This document shows positions 1-6,269 of a stretch of 7,438 bases of DNA, one piece after another (positions within the stretch are counted from its first letter, which is position 1; every line of letters starts with the position of its first letter). Origin of the DNA: Betaproteobacteria bacterium HGW-Betaproteobacteria-20 (GTDB taxonomy: Bacteria; Pseudomonadota; Gammaproteobacteria; Burkholderiales; Methylophilaceae); the NCBI GenBank assembly GCA_002842195.1, contig PHCL01000061.1, positions 1 through 7,438 on the forward strand, read 5' to 3'. The notes beneath the pieces are model-generated. The model had not been told where the DNA came from. It made no database searches and saw only the letters and a list, made by a program, of their open reading frames with translations. The position numbers and the translations under genes are program-made.

Positions 1-106
1 AAGAGAGCTCAGTTGTATCTTGTGCAATCGATAAACTGCCATATATGGCAATCATTAAACACCATACTAAGCTACTTTTTTTAAACTGTAGCTCGTTAAA
101 GCTCAA
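1..106 (-). CDS. Possible secreted or outer-membrane protein, N-terminal fragment (35 codons, cut by the window edge)
   Basis: An open frame on the minus strand starts at a TTG (106-104) that overlaps the argH stop in a TTGA arrangement and stays open to the left edge. The translation begins (M)[17 protein letters not shown]. It has a basic pair (KK, residues 9-10), then a hydrophobic run of about 14 residues, then SIA before QD at residues 26-28. This is the n/h/c layout of a Sec signal peptide with a plausible S-x-A cleavage site. The mature start, DTTELS, resembles the start of some TonB-dependent receptors, but six residues cannot establish the family. The only other in-frame start is the ATG at 55-53, which would leave too short a hydrophobic core and no basic residues. 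There is no clear Shine-Dalgarno site, so translation could depend on coupling to argH. The short length and the rare start codon are the main doubts. Confidence 0.5.
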   Translation of the reverse strand, partial: MSFNELQFKKSSLVWCLMIAIYGSLSIAQDTTELS

Positions 107-1518
107 CTTTGGCTGATTCCATTTCTTGCACGCACAATTGCCGCCTGCACTTGCACCGGCGCGGTACCGCCAATATGGTTGCGGCTATTAAGCGAGCCTT
201 CCAGTGTTAGCACCGCATAGACATCGTCACTGATTTCCGCTGCAAATTGTTGTAATGTTGCCAATGGCAAATCGCTTAAATCTACTTTTTTATCTACCGC
301 ATGGCGTACAGCCAGTGCTACCACTTCATGCGCATCTCTAAATGGCATGCCTTTTTTAACTAAATAATCAGCTAAATCAGTGGCAGTCGCATAGCCCTCG
401 CTGGCCGCCTGACGCATGTTTTCTTTATTGACGGTAATGCCGCGCATCATATCGGCATAAATTTCCAGCGTCACCAGTAAGGTATCGGCTGTATCAAAAA
501 GCGGCTCTTTATCTTCCTGATTATCTTTATTATAGGCGAGCGGCTGGCCTTTCATCAAAGTGAGCAAGGCCGTTAAATGGCCATACACTCGGCCCGTTTT
601 ACCACGCACCAATTCTGGAACATCCGGATTCTTTTTTTGCGGCATGATAGATGAGCCCGTGCAAAAGCGATCAGCAATATCAATAAACGCAAATCTTGGT
701 GAACTCCACAAAATAAGTTCTTCTGAGAATCGTGATAAGTGCATCATGACCATGGATGAGGTAAAGGTAAATTCAATGGCAAAATCACGGTCCGAGACGG
801 CATCTAATGAGTTTTCACATACACCGTCAAAGCCTAATGTGCTGGCGACCAATTCACGGTTTATCGGGTAGCTAGTACCGGCTAAGGCCGCAGCGCCAAG
901 CGGCAGTCTATTGATGCGGATTCTGCAATCTTCAAACCGCGCCACATCACGTTTGAGCATTTCAACATAAGCCATTAAATGATGGCCGAAAGTCACTGGC
1001 TGCGCCACTTGCAAATGAGTAAAACCAGGCATTACCGTATCAAAATGTACTTCAGCTAAATCTAGCAGACTTAATTGCAGCTTTTTTAAGCCCGCAATCA
1101 CCTGCTCATTGACGCTGCGTAACCATAATCTTACATCTGTTGCTACCTGGTCATTACGGCTTCTGCCGGTATGTAAGCGCTTACCAGCATCGCCAATTTT
1201 ATCGGTCAGGCGTTTTTCAATGTTGAGATGCACGTCTTCTAAATCGAGCAGCCATTCAAATTTACCAGCTTCAATTTCTTCTGAAATCTCCAACAAACCT
1301 GTTTCAATCACTTTAAAATCAGCTTGTGAAATAATGCCCTGCACACTCAACATGTGCGCATGGGCAATTGAGCCCTGAATGTCATACGGCGCTAAACGGT
1401 AATCAAAACCGATTGAAGCGGTATATTTTTTGACTAATTCCGCCACAGGTTCGTTAAAACGCCCGGACCAACTGCTGTCTTTTTTATTGAGGGCGCTTGT
1501 TTTTTGTATCTCTTTCAC
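103..1518 (-). CDS. argH: Argininosuccinate lyase
   Basis: This cytoplasmic enzyme splits argininosuccinate into arginine and fumarate, the last step of arginine synthesis. The 471-residue protein is full length for the fumarase/aspartase-superfamily lyase. Visible landmarks are WSGRFNEPV near residues 17-25, HTGRSRNDQ at 116-124, THLQVAQP at 167-174 (H168 is the likely catalytic histidine), and the superfamily signature [11 protein letters not shown] at 288-298, whose flexible loop carries the catalytic serine. The C-terminal [10 protein letters not shown] is also typical. The start is GTG at 1518-1516. I see no ATG or other good start in frame upstream, and starting later would bring the start too close to the conserved WSGRF. 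The ribosome site is weak (GAGA about 9 bases upstream). The gene is divergent from the kinase gene, as in Pseudomonas, and its stop overlaps the putative next gene, with no clear terminator between them. Confidence 0.97.
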   Translation of the reverse strand: MKEIQKTSALNKKDSSWSGRFNEPVAELVKKYTASIGFDYRLAPYDIQGSIAHAHMLSVQGIISQADFKVIETGLLEISEEIEAGKFEWLLDLEDVHLNIEKRLTDKIGDAGKRLHTGRSRNDQVATDVRLWLRSVNEQVIAGLKKLQLSLLDLAEVHFDTVMPGFTHLQVAQPVTFGHHLMAYVEMLKRDVARFEDCRIRINRLPLGAAALAGTSYPINRELVASTLGFDGVCENSLDAVSDRDFAIEFTFTSSMVMMHLSRFSEELILWSSPRFAFIDIADRFCTGSSIMPQKKNPDVPELVRGKTGRVYGHLTALLTLMKGQPLAYNKDNQEDKEPLFDTADTLLVTLEIYADMMRGITVNKENMRQAASEGYATATDLADYLVKKGMPFRDAHEVVALAVRHAVDKKVDLSDLPLATLQQFAAEISDDVYAVLTLEGSLNSRNHIGGTAPVQVQAAIVRARNGISQS

Positions 1519-1554
1519 TTTTTTATTCTCGTTTGCTATTTCTGTTCTAATGAT

Positions 1555-1566
1555 TGGTTTAAACCA
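1555..1566. repeat. 12-bp perfect palindrome TGGTTTAAACCA upstream of argH
   Basis: TGGTTTAAACCA reads the same on both strands. The right half motif AAACC recurs at 1578-1582 as part of AAACCGG, 17 bp after the copy at 1561-1565. The site would lie in the 5' leader of argH if transcription starts at the leftward candidate -10 near 1630. It could be a regulator site or a weak hairpin; no known operator was matched. Confidence 0.4.
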
Positions 1567-1673
1567 GTTTTTAATTGAAACCGGCTTTATCCTGGGTAAG
1601 CGAAACTCATTGACGCTATTATTTGTCTTTTTATATCAATAATCGCTTAATAATAATACACTTATGCGATTAG

Positions 1674-1701
1674 TATAATGCATATCAGTAAAGATTATAA
1701 T
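1674..1701 (+). promoter_or_regulatory. Paired TATAATG boxes, candidate -10 elements for the kinase/regulator operon
   Basis: TATAATG occurs at 1674-1680 and again at 1696-1702. Both contain the consensus -10 hexamer and lie 58 to 85 bases before the kinase ATG, a normal 5' leader length. Neither has a recognisable TTGACA-like hexamer 16-18 bp upstream, so use may need an activator, or one box may be a chance match in A+T-rich DNA. Confidence 0.4.
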
Positions 1702-1758
1702 GTGACCAGCCATCAAAAAAGACCGAACAACAAAATTTAACACGCATAAACTATCACC

Positions 1759-2751
1759 ATGCGAAAAAACAACCACTTACCCAACTTTCAAAACTTAGGC
1801 GTTATCTTACGCATCTTGCTCATTACTAACGCTTTACTTATGTTGGCGGCCATGGTGTTAAGCACAAACATTACAGAATTTGCAGCACTTGTGACAGGCA
1901 CTTCTGCAAGTGCTCAACCCACCTTGCTACTCGCTTTAATATTACTTTATGCCGGTCAGCCTTTACTCAATAAAATGCGCTACTGGCAAGGCGTTCTGGC
2001 AATTTTTGTCATCGTTGCAATTGCCGGTGGCAGTGTGTATTGGCTGTTTACACAACTGTTAATATTTGAAAATATGCAGTCGCTTTCACGCACGCTTTTT
2101 TTCGCTTTTATCCTGACGGCAATGCTCTTATATTATTTTAACTTACACCAGCGCGCCTATTCGCCCGCAGTTGATGAGGCCAGGCTACAAGCCTTGCAAG
2201 CGCGTATTCGGCCACATTTTTTGTTTAACTGCATCAATGCGGTGTTATCGCTCATTCGCAGCCAACCCAAACAAGCTGAAACTGCCCTGGAAGATATGGC
2301 AGACTTATTTCGCGTACTCATGGCAGATAACCGCAACCTGGTGCCACTCGCGCAAGAAATCGCTTTATGCCGCCAATATTTGGCGCTGGAAAAATTGCGA
2401 CTGGGGGATCGCCTGATTATCGAATGGAAAATTGATGACATGCCGCCAGATGCACTGGTACCGCCCTTGCTTTTACAGCCGCTGATAGAAAATGCGGTGT
2501 ATCACGGCATTGAACCGCTCGCGACTGGTGGTAAGATTACCATTCAAATCTACACTAGGCGTCATGAGGTGCACTTGGTACTAAGCAACCCGTATAACCC
2601 AACAAATACACGCCTTATAGGCAACAAAATGGCGCTTAAAAACATTAAAGAGCGGTTAACCCTGCACTTTGATCTCGAAGCCTCGTTAAAAAGTACGCAG
2701 ACTAATGGCGAGTATCAGGTACATATTATCTTGCCGCATACCAGCAAATGA
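1759..2751 (+). CDS. algZ: Membrane sensor histidine kinase, LytS/AlgZ (FimS) family
   Basis: The 330-residue protein is predicted to sense a signal at the inner membrane and phosphorylate the regulator encoded next to it. Four hydrophobic helices (about 13-35, 55-70, 78-99, 109-127) with short loops form the sensor part, and there is no periplasmic domain. The kinase core follows: the phosphoacceptor region RPHFLFNCINAV with H153, and the N-box LIENAVYHG with N245 and H249. The usual glycine-rich ATP loop is weak. A SNPYNP stretch stands where a DNG motif is expected, and GNKMALKNIKERL (288-300) replaces the GxGxGL form. Degenerate motifs are known for AlgZ/FimS, so this may be a family trait rather than damage. 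The chosen ATG lies 12 residues before the first helix and has no Shine-Dalgarno site. The gene is followed after 46 bp by the regulator gene. The symbol rests on family and synteny with Pseudomonas. Confidence 0.9.
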   Translation: MRKNNHLPNFQNLGVILRILLITNALLMLAAMVLSTNITEFAALVTGTSASAQPTLLLALILLYAGQPLLNKMRYWQGVLAIFVIVAIAGGSVYWLFTQLLIFENMQSLSRTLFFAFILTAMLLYYFNLHQRAYSPAVDEARLQALQARIRPHFLFNCINAVLSLIRSQPKQAETALEDMADLFRVLMADNRNLVPLAQEIALCRQYLALEKLRLGDRLIIEWKIDDMPPDALVPPLLLQPLIENAVYHGIEPLATGGKITIQIYTRRHEVHLVLSNPYNPTNTRLIGNKMALKNIKERLTLHFDLEASLKSTQTNGEYQVHIILPHTSK

Positions 2752-2797
2752 CTGCGCCTTCCAAAAGACAGATTTTCTTAAATGACAAGATTTTAAA

Positions 2798-3538
2798 ATG
2801 AATAGCGCTATAAAACTAATCATTGCCGACGACGAAGCCCCAGCGCGCAATCGTCTGTGTGAACTGTTAGGCGATATGGATGATGTTAATATTGTGGCAC
2901 AAGCCAAAAATGGCCAGGAAGCGCTCAGGCTGGCCAATCAGCATCAGCCGGATATTATGCTGCTAGACATTCGCATGCCAGGTATGGATGGCGTTGAAGC
3001 AGCGCAACATTTACAAAAAATGGCCAAGCCGCCGGCGGTTATTTTTACCACCGCTTATGATAGCTACGCCTTGCAAGCTTTTGATCTCAATGCGGTAGAT
3101 TATTTATTAAAGCCAATCCGCTTTGAGCGTCTGCAAACCGCCATATACAAAGCGCGCGCTTTATTGCCCGGCCAACTTACAGCACTTGCTCCGCTCAGCC
3201 CGCGCAGGTCTCATATCAGCATTACCGAGCGTGGACGCATTTTACTCATCCCTGTTGCTGAGGTAATTTATTTACGTGCCGAGCTTAAATATATTACCGT
3301 GCGCACTGCTGAAAAAGAATACCTTTTAGAAGAGTCTTTAAATCATTTGGCACAAGAATTCGGCGATATTTTCATACGATTACATCGCAATTGCCTGGTC
3401 GCTAAAGCTTATATTTCAGGTTTTGAGAAACGCGGTGCAGAAAATGGCGAAAAACACTGGGCAGCCTTACTAAAGGGCGTGCCTGAAGTCATTGACATCA
3501 GTCGGCGTCAACAATATTTAGTCAAACTCAGTAGTTAA
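2798..3538 (+). CDS. algR: LytTR-type response regulator, AlgR family
   Basis: This 246-residue cytoplasmic transcription factor has a receiver domain at about 5-120 and a LytTR DNA-binding domain at about 138-244. The receiver shows the acidic pair D11/D12, the phosphoacceptor D57 in MLLDIRMPGMDG, the switch threonine in FTTAYD (84/85) and K105 in LLKP. The LytTR part shows the typical RGRILLIPVAEVIYL and the LHRNCLV element (195-201). It is the expected partner of the kinase encoded just upstream, and the pair probably forms one operon. The ATG at 2798 is placed immediately before the first receiver strand, and the ribosome site is poor. In Pseudomonas, AlgR controls alginate, type IV pili and other surface traits. 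The targets here are unknown, so the symbol indicates family and position, not a proven regulon. Confidence 0.92.
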   Translation: MNSAIKLIIADDEAPARNRLCELLGDMDDVNIVAQAKNGQEALRLANQHQPDIMLLDIRMPGMDGVEAAQHLQKMAKPPAVIFTTAYDSYALQAFDLNAVDYLLKPIRFERLQTAIYKARALLPGQLTALAPLSPRRSHISITERGRILLIPVAEVIYLRAELKYITVRTAEKEYLLEESLNHLAQEFGDIFIRLHRNCLVAKAYISGFEKRGAENGEKHWAALLKGVPEVIDISRRQQYLVKLSS

Positions 3539-3582
3539 GGCTCATTCCCAATATTTCAGACCATCACTTTAAGTTTTATCAA

Positions 3583-4248
3583 TTATTCTTTATCTAAATC
3601 TTCAATCATCCTGGCTGCCCATTCCTTGCCGCCCAGGCCAAATGCAATCGCCAGCGCCAGAAAAATTGCACCGAACACAATCACAAATAATGAATTTAAA
3701 AGCTGGGTACCTATGCCCAATTGCTCCAATGCCACAAATATCGCTAATATCTGTATGCCGTACTCAGCGGAAGTGCTCACTGCTAACGCGCGTGAGAATT
3801 TAATGCTGTGCAACCAGGCGAATACCAGACGGTTAATAAATCTTGCCAGTAAAGTACCAAAAATCACCACCACAATCGCCACAATAATGTGTGGCAGGTA
3901 ACGAGCTAATTGCTGCAATAAAACCGCCACTTCGTTCAGGCCCAGCGCATTTGCGCCTGTGATAATAAATAATATAATCACCAGCCAATACACTATTTGG
4001 CTAATAATGCCGCTAGAGCTTAAGTTAACATTGCCATGACTCATAAACTCTTCAAGTCCGGATTTCTGGGCAAATTTATCAAAACTCATCAAGCCAAGCG
4101 CCCGCTTAACAATAGACCTGACCAGCCTGGCAACGACCCAGCCAAAAATAAGGATCACGATGACTGCAAGTAATCTTGGCGCAAAACTGACAACCTGCAT
4201 CCAAAAATGAGTCAGCGACTCCATAAAAATGTCTAATTGATTTTGCAT
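3583..4248 (-). CDS. Small MscS-related membrane protein with duplicated conserved TM-helix unit
   Basis: The 221-residue protein is mostly hydrophobic, with helices at about 23-43, 81-103, 118-140, 161-178 and 182-206. It belongs with the 'conserved TM helix' proteins related to mechanosensitive channels. It ends soon after the pore-like stretch FGLGGKEWAARMIED (203-217) and so lacks the large cytoplasmic beta domain and cage of true MscS. Residues 24-47 and 119-142 align without gaps at an offset of 95 residues (P24/P119, IFG 34-36/129-131, AR 40-41/135-136), showing an internal duplication. The ATG has the best ribosome site in the window, AGGAG six bases upstream. The gene converges on algR and diverges from hemC, splitting a gene order that is otherwise like Pseudomonas. 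A role in osmotic or membrane-tension response is inferred from the family; channel activity without the beta domain is uncertain. Confidence 0.8.
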   Translation of the reverse strand: MQNQLDIFMESLTHFWMQVVSFAPRLLAVIVILIFGWVVARLVRSIVKRALGLMSFDKFAQKSGLEEFMSHGNVNLSSSGIISQIVYWLVIILFIITGANALGLNEVAVLLQQLARYLPHIIVAIVVVIFGTLLARFINRLVFAWLHSIKFSRALAVSTSAEYGIQILAIFVALEQLGIGTQLLNSLFVIVFGAIFLALAIAFGLGGKEWAARMIEDLDKE

Positions 4249-4254
4249 AAAAAT

Positions 4255-4259
4255 CTCCT
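4255..4259 (-). promoter_or_regulatory. Strong Shine-Dalgarno site of the MscS-related gene
   Basis: On the minus strand AGGAG lies six bases before the ATG at 4248, an optimal match and spacing. It fixes the start of this gene. It contrasts with the other genes of the window, whose starts have weak or no such site. Confidence 0.85.
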
Positions 4260-4262
4260 AAA

Positions 4263-4337
4263 TATAGCGTTAAAACATATGGTTAATGAAAATTATTGAC
4301 CGGCAGGTACCGAAATTTGTCCTATAGTAAAACATAT
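4263..4337. repeat. Imperfect direct repeat TATAG-(0/3 bp)-TAAAACATAT upstream of the MscS-related gene
   Basis: TAAAACATAT occurs exactly at 4271-4280 and 4328-4337. Each copy is preceded by TATAG, at 4263-4267 (3-bp gap) and at 4323-4327 (no gap). The copies begin 60 bp apart and lie 15-32 and 75-89 bases upstream of the MscS-related ATG. The layout is compatible with two regulator-binding sites or duplicated promoter parts, but no known factor was matched. Confidence 0.5.
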
Positions 4338-4444
4338 CTCTAATCTTAGGAACCTTTAAATTCTGCACCAAGGCCGTGCGTTTGCATTAAAATCAAACGA
4401 TAACTTCCTCTGAAACCCTGTAATCCCTGCTTACAAACTTGCCC

Positions 4445-4455
4445 TGTGATAAAAT
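4445..4455 (+). promoter_or_regulatory. Candidate extended -10 promoter of the hem operon
   Basis: TGTGATAAAAT contains TAAAAT (5 of 6 to TATAAT, 4450-4455) and, in the alternative register, TG-n-GATAAA (extended -10 form). No good -35 lies 16-18 bp upstream, which suits an extended -10 promoter. Transcription would start near 4461-4463, at or just before the hemC ATG, so the message could be leaderless or nearly so. There is no Shine-Dalgarno site in this interval, which agrees with that reading. Confidence 0.45.
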
Positions 4456-4462
4456 TAACGCC

Positions 4463-5416
4463 ATGAAAAATAAGACATTAAACGCTACGCCAGAAAAACT
4501 GGTCATCGCCTCACGCGAGAGCCCACTGGCAATGTGGCAGGCGCTACATATTCAAAGCCGGTTACAGACACTTTACCCTGATACCAGCGTCGAAATTTTG
4601 GGCATGACCACCACAGGTGACCAGATTTTAGATACGCCACTAGCCAAGGTTGGCGGTAAAGGTTTGTTTGTAAAAGAATTAGAAACCGCCCTGGAAGATG
4701 GTCGCGCAGATTTAGCGGTGCATAGCATGAAAGATGTGCCGATGAACTTGCCTGATGGTTTTATGATGGCTGCCACGGGTGAACGCGAAGACCCGCGCGA
4801 TGCTTTTGTTTCAAACGACTTTGCCTCTTTAGAAGATTTGCCGGCAGGCAGCATTGTTGGCACTTCTAGCCTGCGCCGTCAAAGCCAGCTGCAAGCACGT
4901 TTACCGCATTTAAAAATTGAATCGCTGCGCGGTAATTTGCAAACGCGTTTGCGTAAACTGGATGAAGGGCAATATGCCGCCATTATTCTGGCTGCCGCAG
5001 GTTTAATCAGACTGGGGCTTAATGCGCGCATTCGCAGCGTTATTTCACCGGCACAAAGCATTCCTGCGGTAGGCCAAGGCGCGCTGGGCATCGAAATCTG
5101 TGCCAATCGGCCTGATTTATTAACCGTTCTTGCGCCGTTGAACCACCTTGATACGCAAGTATGTGTAGAAGCCGAACGGGCCATGAGCCGTGCCCTGGCC
5201 GGCAGCTGCACCGTGCCTTTAGGCGCCTACGCCACCTGTGACGGCGATAACATCAGCATCACTGGTTTTGTGGCAAGCGTGGATGGCAAACAAATGTTAA
5301 TTGAAACCGCTAGTGGTAACAGAAACAATGCGGATGCCTTGGGTAAACAGCTGGCAAGACAACTGCTGGAAAAAGGCGCAAACGAAATTCTTTCTGCATT
5401 AGATGGCCATAAATAG
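4463..5416 (+). CDS. hemC: Porphobilinogen deaminase (hydroxymethylbilane synthase)
   Basis: This cytoplasmic enzyme joins four porphobilinogen molecules into hydroxymethylbilane on the haem pathway, using a covalently bound dipyrromethane cofactor. From the ATG at 4463 the protein has 317 residues, close to the usual 310 or so. Key sites are VHSMKDVP with catalytic D91, the substrate-binding arginines in GTSSLRRQ (R138, R139) and SLRGN (R156), and the cofactor cysteine C249 in [16 protein letters not shown] at 4439 would add eight residues, but it lies upstream of the likely -10 element, so I prefer the ATG. No Shine-Dalgarno site is visible. The gene opens a plus-strand operon and is followed after 25 bp by hemD, whose product uses its unstable linear tetrapyrrole. 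In Pseudomonas hemC follows algR directly; here a minus-strand gene lies between them. Confidence 0.97.
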   Translation: MKNKTLNATPEKLVIASRESPLAMWQALHIQSRLQTLYPDTSVEILGMTTTGDQILDTPLAKVGGKGLFVKELETALEDGRADLAVHSMKDVPMNLPDGFMMAATGEREDPRDAFVSNDFASLEDLPAGSIVGTSSLRRQSQLQARLPHLKIESLRGNLQTRLRKLDEGQYAAIILAAAGLIRLGLNARIRSVISPAQSIPAVGQGALGIEICANRPDLLTVLAPLNHLDTQVCVEAERAMSRALAGSCTVPLGAYATCDGDNISITGFVASVDGKQMLIETASGNRNNADALGKQLARQLLEKGANEILSALDGHK

Positions 5417-5441
5417 CCAATATTAAGATACTTATTTACCT

Positions 5442-6269
5442 ATGGCTGACGGCTTACTTAAGGGGTTGAATATAGCGGTCACGCGGCCTGCAGACCAGGC
5501 CGCAAGCCTTTGCGAGGCCATACACCATCATGGTGGAAATGCTATTTTGTTCCCGCTGCTTGCCATCGCGCCTTTACAAGATTATCGTGAGTTTGAACGC
5601 GCAATTGCAGCACTGGAACAAGCTGACTGGGCGATATTTATCAGCACCAACGCGGTGGATAATGCGATGTCGCGCGTGATTAAAAAATACGGCCACGTGC
5701 CTGAAAACCTGAAGTTTGCCGCCATTGGCCACCAGACGGCCAAAGAACTGGGGCTTTATGGCGTGCATCATGTGCTCACACCGCACACCCGTTTTGACAG
5801 CGAAACACTGCTGGCTTTGGCTGAAATGCAGGATGTTGCAAATAAAACCGTGGTTATTTTTCGTGGCGTGGGTGGGCGTGATGTGCTGGCCGACACGCTC
5901 AAGGCACGCGGTGCCAATGTCATTTTTGCCGAATGTTATCACCGCGTTAATCCACAAACTGATACGCAACTACTTGATAATTTATGGCGACAAAACCGAC
6001 TGGACGCGATCATCGTTACCAGTAGCGAGGCCATGCGAAATTTGCTGGGCTTGTCAAAGCTACCGAACCAGTCAAATTTACAAAACCAGCCAAATTTGTC
6101 AGCTAAGGCCGGGCAATCTGAATGGCTGCAAAACGTCATTCTTTGCGTGAATCACGCTAGAATCGCTGAATTACCGTTACAATTGGGCTTAAAAGTTGTA
6201 GTGACGGACGCGCCCGGTGAGGATGCAATGATTAAGTGTTTAATACAATTGGCGAATCAGCATGGCTGA
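5442..6269 (+). CDS. hemD: Uroporphyrinogen-III synthase
   Basis: This cytoplasmic enzyme closes hydroxymethylbilane and inverts ring D to give uroporphyrinogen III, the branch point to haem, sirohaem and cobalamin. The 275-residue protein shows family features, although HemD is weakly conserved: an N-terminal VTRPADQA (13-20), FPLLAIAP (37-44), IFISTNAVDNA (65-75), AAIGHQTAKEL (93-103), the hinge strand KTVVIFRGVGGRD (135-147), YHRVNP (166-171) and IIVTSSEAMRNL (190-201). It is slightly longer than many homologues because of an Asn/Gln-rich insert at about 205-228, containing a six-residue tandem repeat. It lies 25 bp after hemC, the enzyme that makes its substrate, and its last eight bases overlap hemX. 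The ATG has no good ribosome site, so translation may be coupled to hemC. Confidence 0.94.
   Translation: MADGLLKGLNIAVTRPADQAASLCEAIHHHGGNAILFPLLAIAPLQDYREFERAIAALEQADWAIFISTNAVDNAMSRVIKKYGHVPENLKFAAIGHQTAKELGLYGVHHVLTPHTRFDSETLLALAEMQDVANKTVVIFRGVGGRDVLADTLKARGANVIFAECYHRVNPQTDTQLLDNLWRQNRLDAIIVTSSEAMRNLLGLSKLPNQSNLQNQPNLSAKAGQSEWLQNVILCVNHARIAELPLQLGLKVVVTDAPGEDAMIKCLIQLANQHG
6066..6101 (+). repeat. 18-bp imperfect tandem duplication inside hemD
   Basis: Two adjacent 18-bp units, 6066-6083 and 6084-6101, match at 14 of 18 positions, with 13 of the first 14 identical. They encode NQSNLQ and NQPNLS (residues 209-214 and 215-220). The unit length keeps the frame. The insert lies after the conserved SSEAM segment, where a flexible loop would tolerate extra residues. 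Confidence 0.7.

Larger units (their letters stand above)
1519..1758. promoter_or_regulatory. Divergent control region between argH and the AlgZ-type kinase gene
   Basis: This 240-bp A+T-rich stretch holds no convincing gene. Rightward candidates are two perfect TATAAT boxes at 1674-1679 and 1696-1701, 22 bp apart and without good -35 partners, plus TTGACG (1610-1615) spaced 16 bp from TATATC (1632-1637). A leftward -10 candidate for argH is TATAAA on the minus strand (1635-1630), also with a poor -35. Structured elements are a 12-bp palindrome at 1555-1566 and a 7-bp inverted repeat with arms 1640-1646 and 1666-1672. Which of these is used cannot be decided from sequence alone. Confidence 0.55.

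Noticed and set aside
70..93. AGCTAC/GTAGCT inverted repeat just after argH as a terminator
   Set aside because: The stem is six bp with a 12-base loop and no T run follows on the minus strand; it also lies in the putative next coding frame.
1430..1642. 70-codon plus-strand frame crossing the argH start into the intergenic region
   Set aside because: Most of it is antisense to argH; the hydrophobic Phe/Leu-rich translation is what A+T-rich DNA gives by chance, and no ribosome site is seen.
4374..4382. CCGTGCGTT upstream of hemC as an AlgR-binding site (7 of 9 to CCGTTCGTC)
   Set aside because: A single 7-of-9 match is expected by chance in a window of this size, and the binding preference of this regulator is unknown.
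4439..4462. TTG at 4439 as the hemC start
   Set aside because: It adds only eight non-conserved residues, lacks a ribosome site, and would place the likely -10 element inside the coding region.
5574..5969. 131-codon minus-strand open frame opposite hemD
   Set aside because: No ribosome site, no recognisable family, fully antisense to a well-supported gene.
5716..6150. 144-codon plus-strand open frame inside hemD in another frame
   Set aside because: The frame used by hemD carries the conserved family motifs; this one has none and is a shadow.
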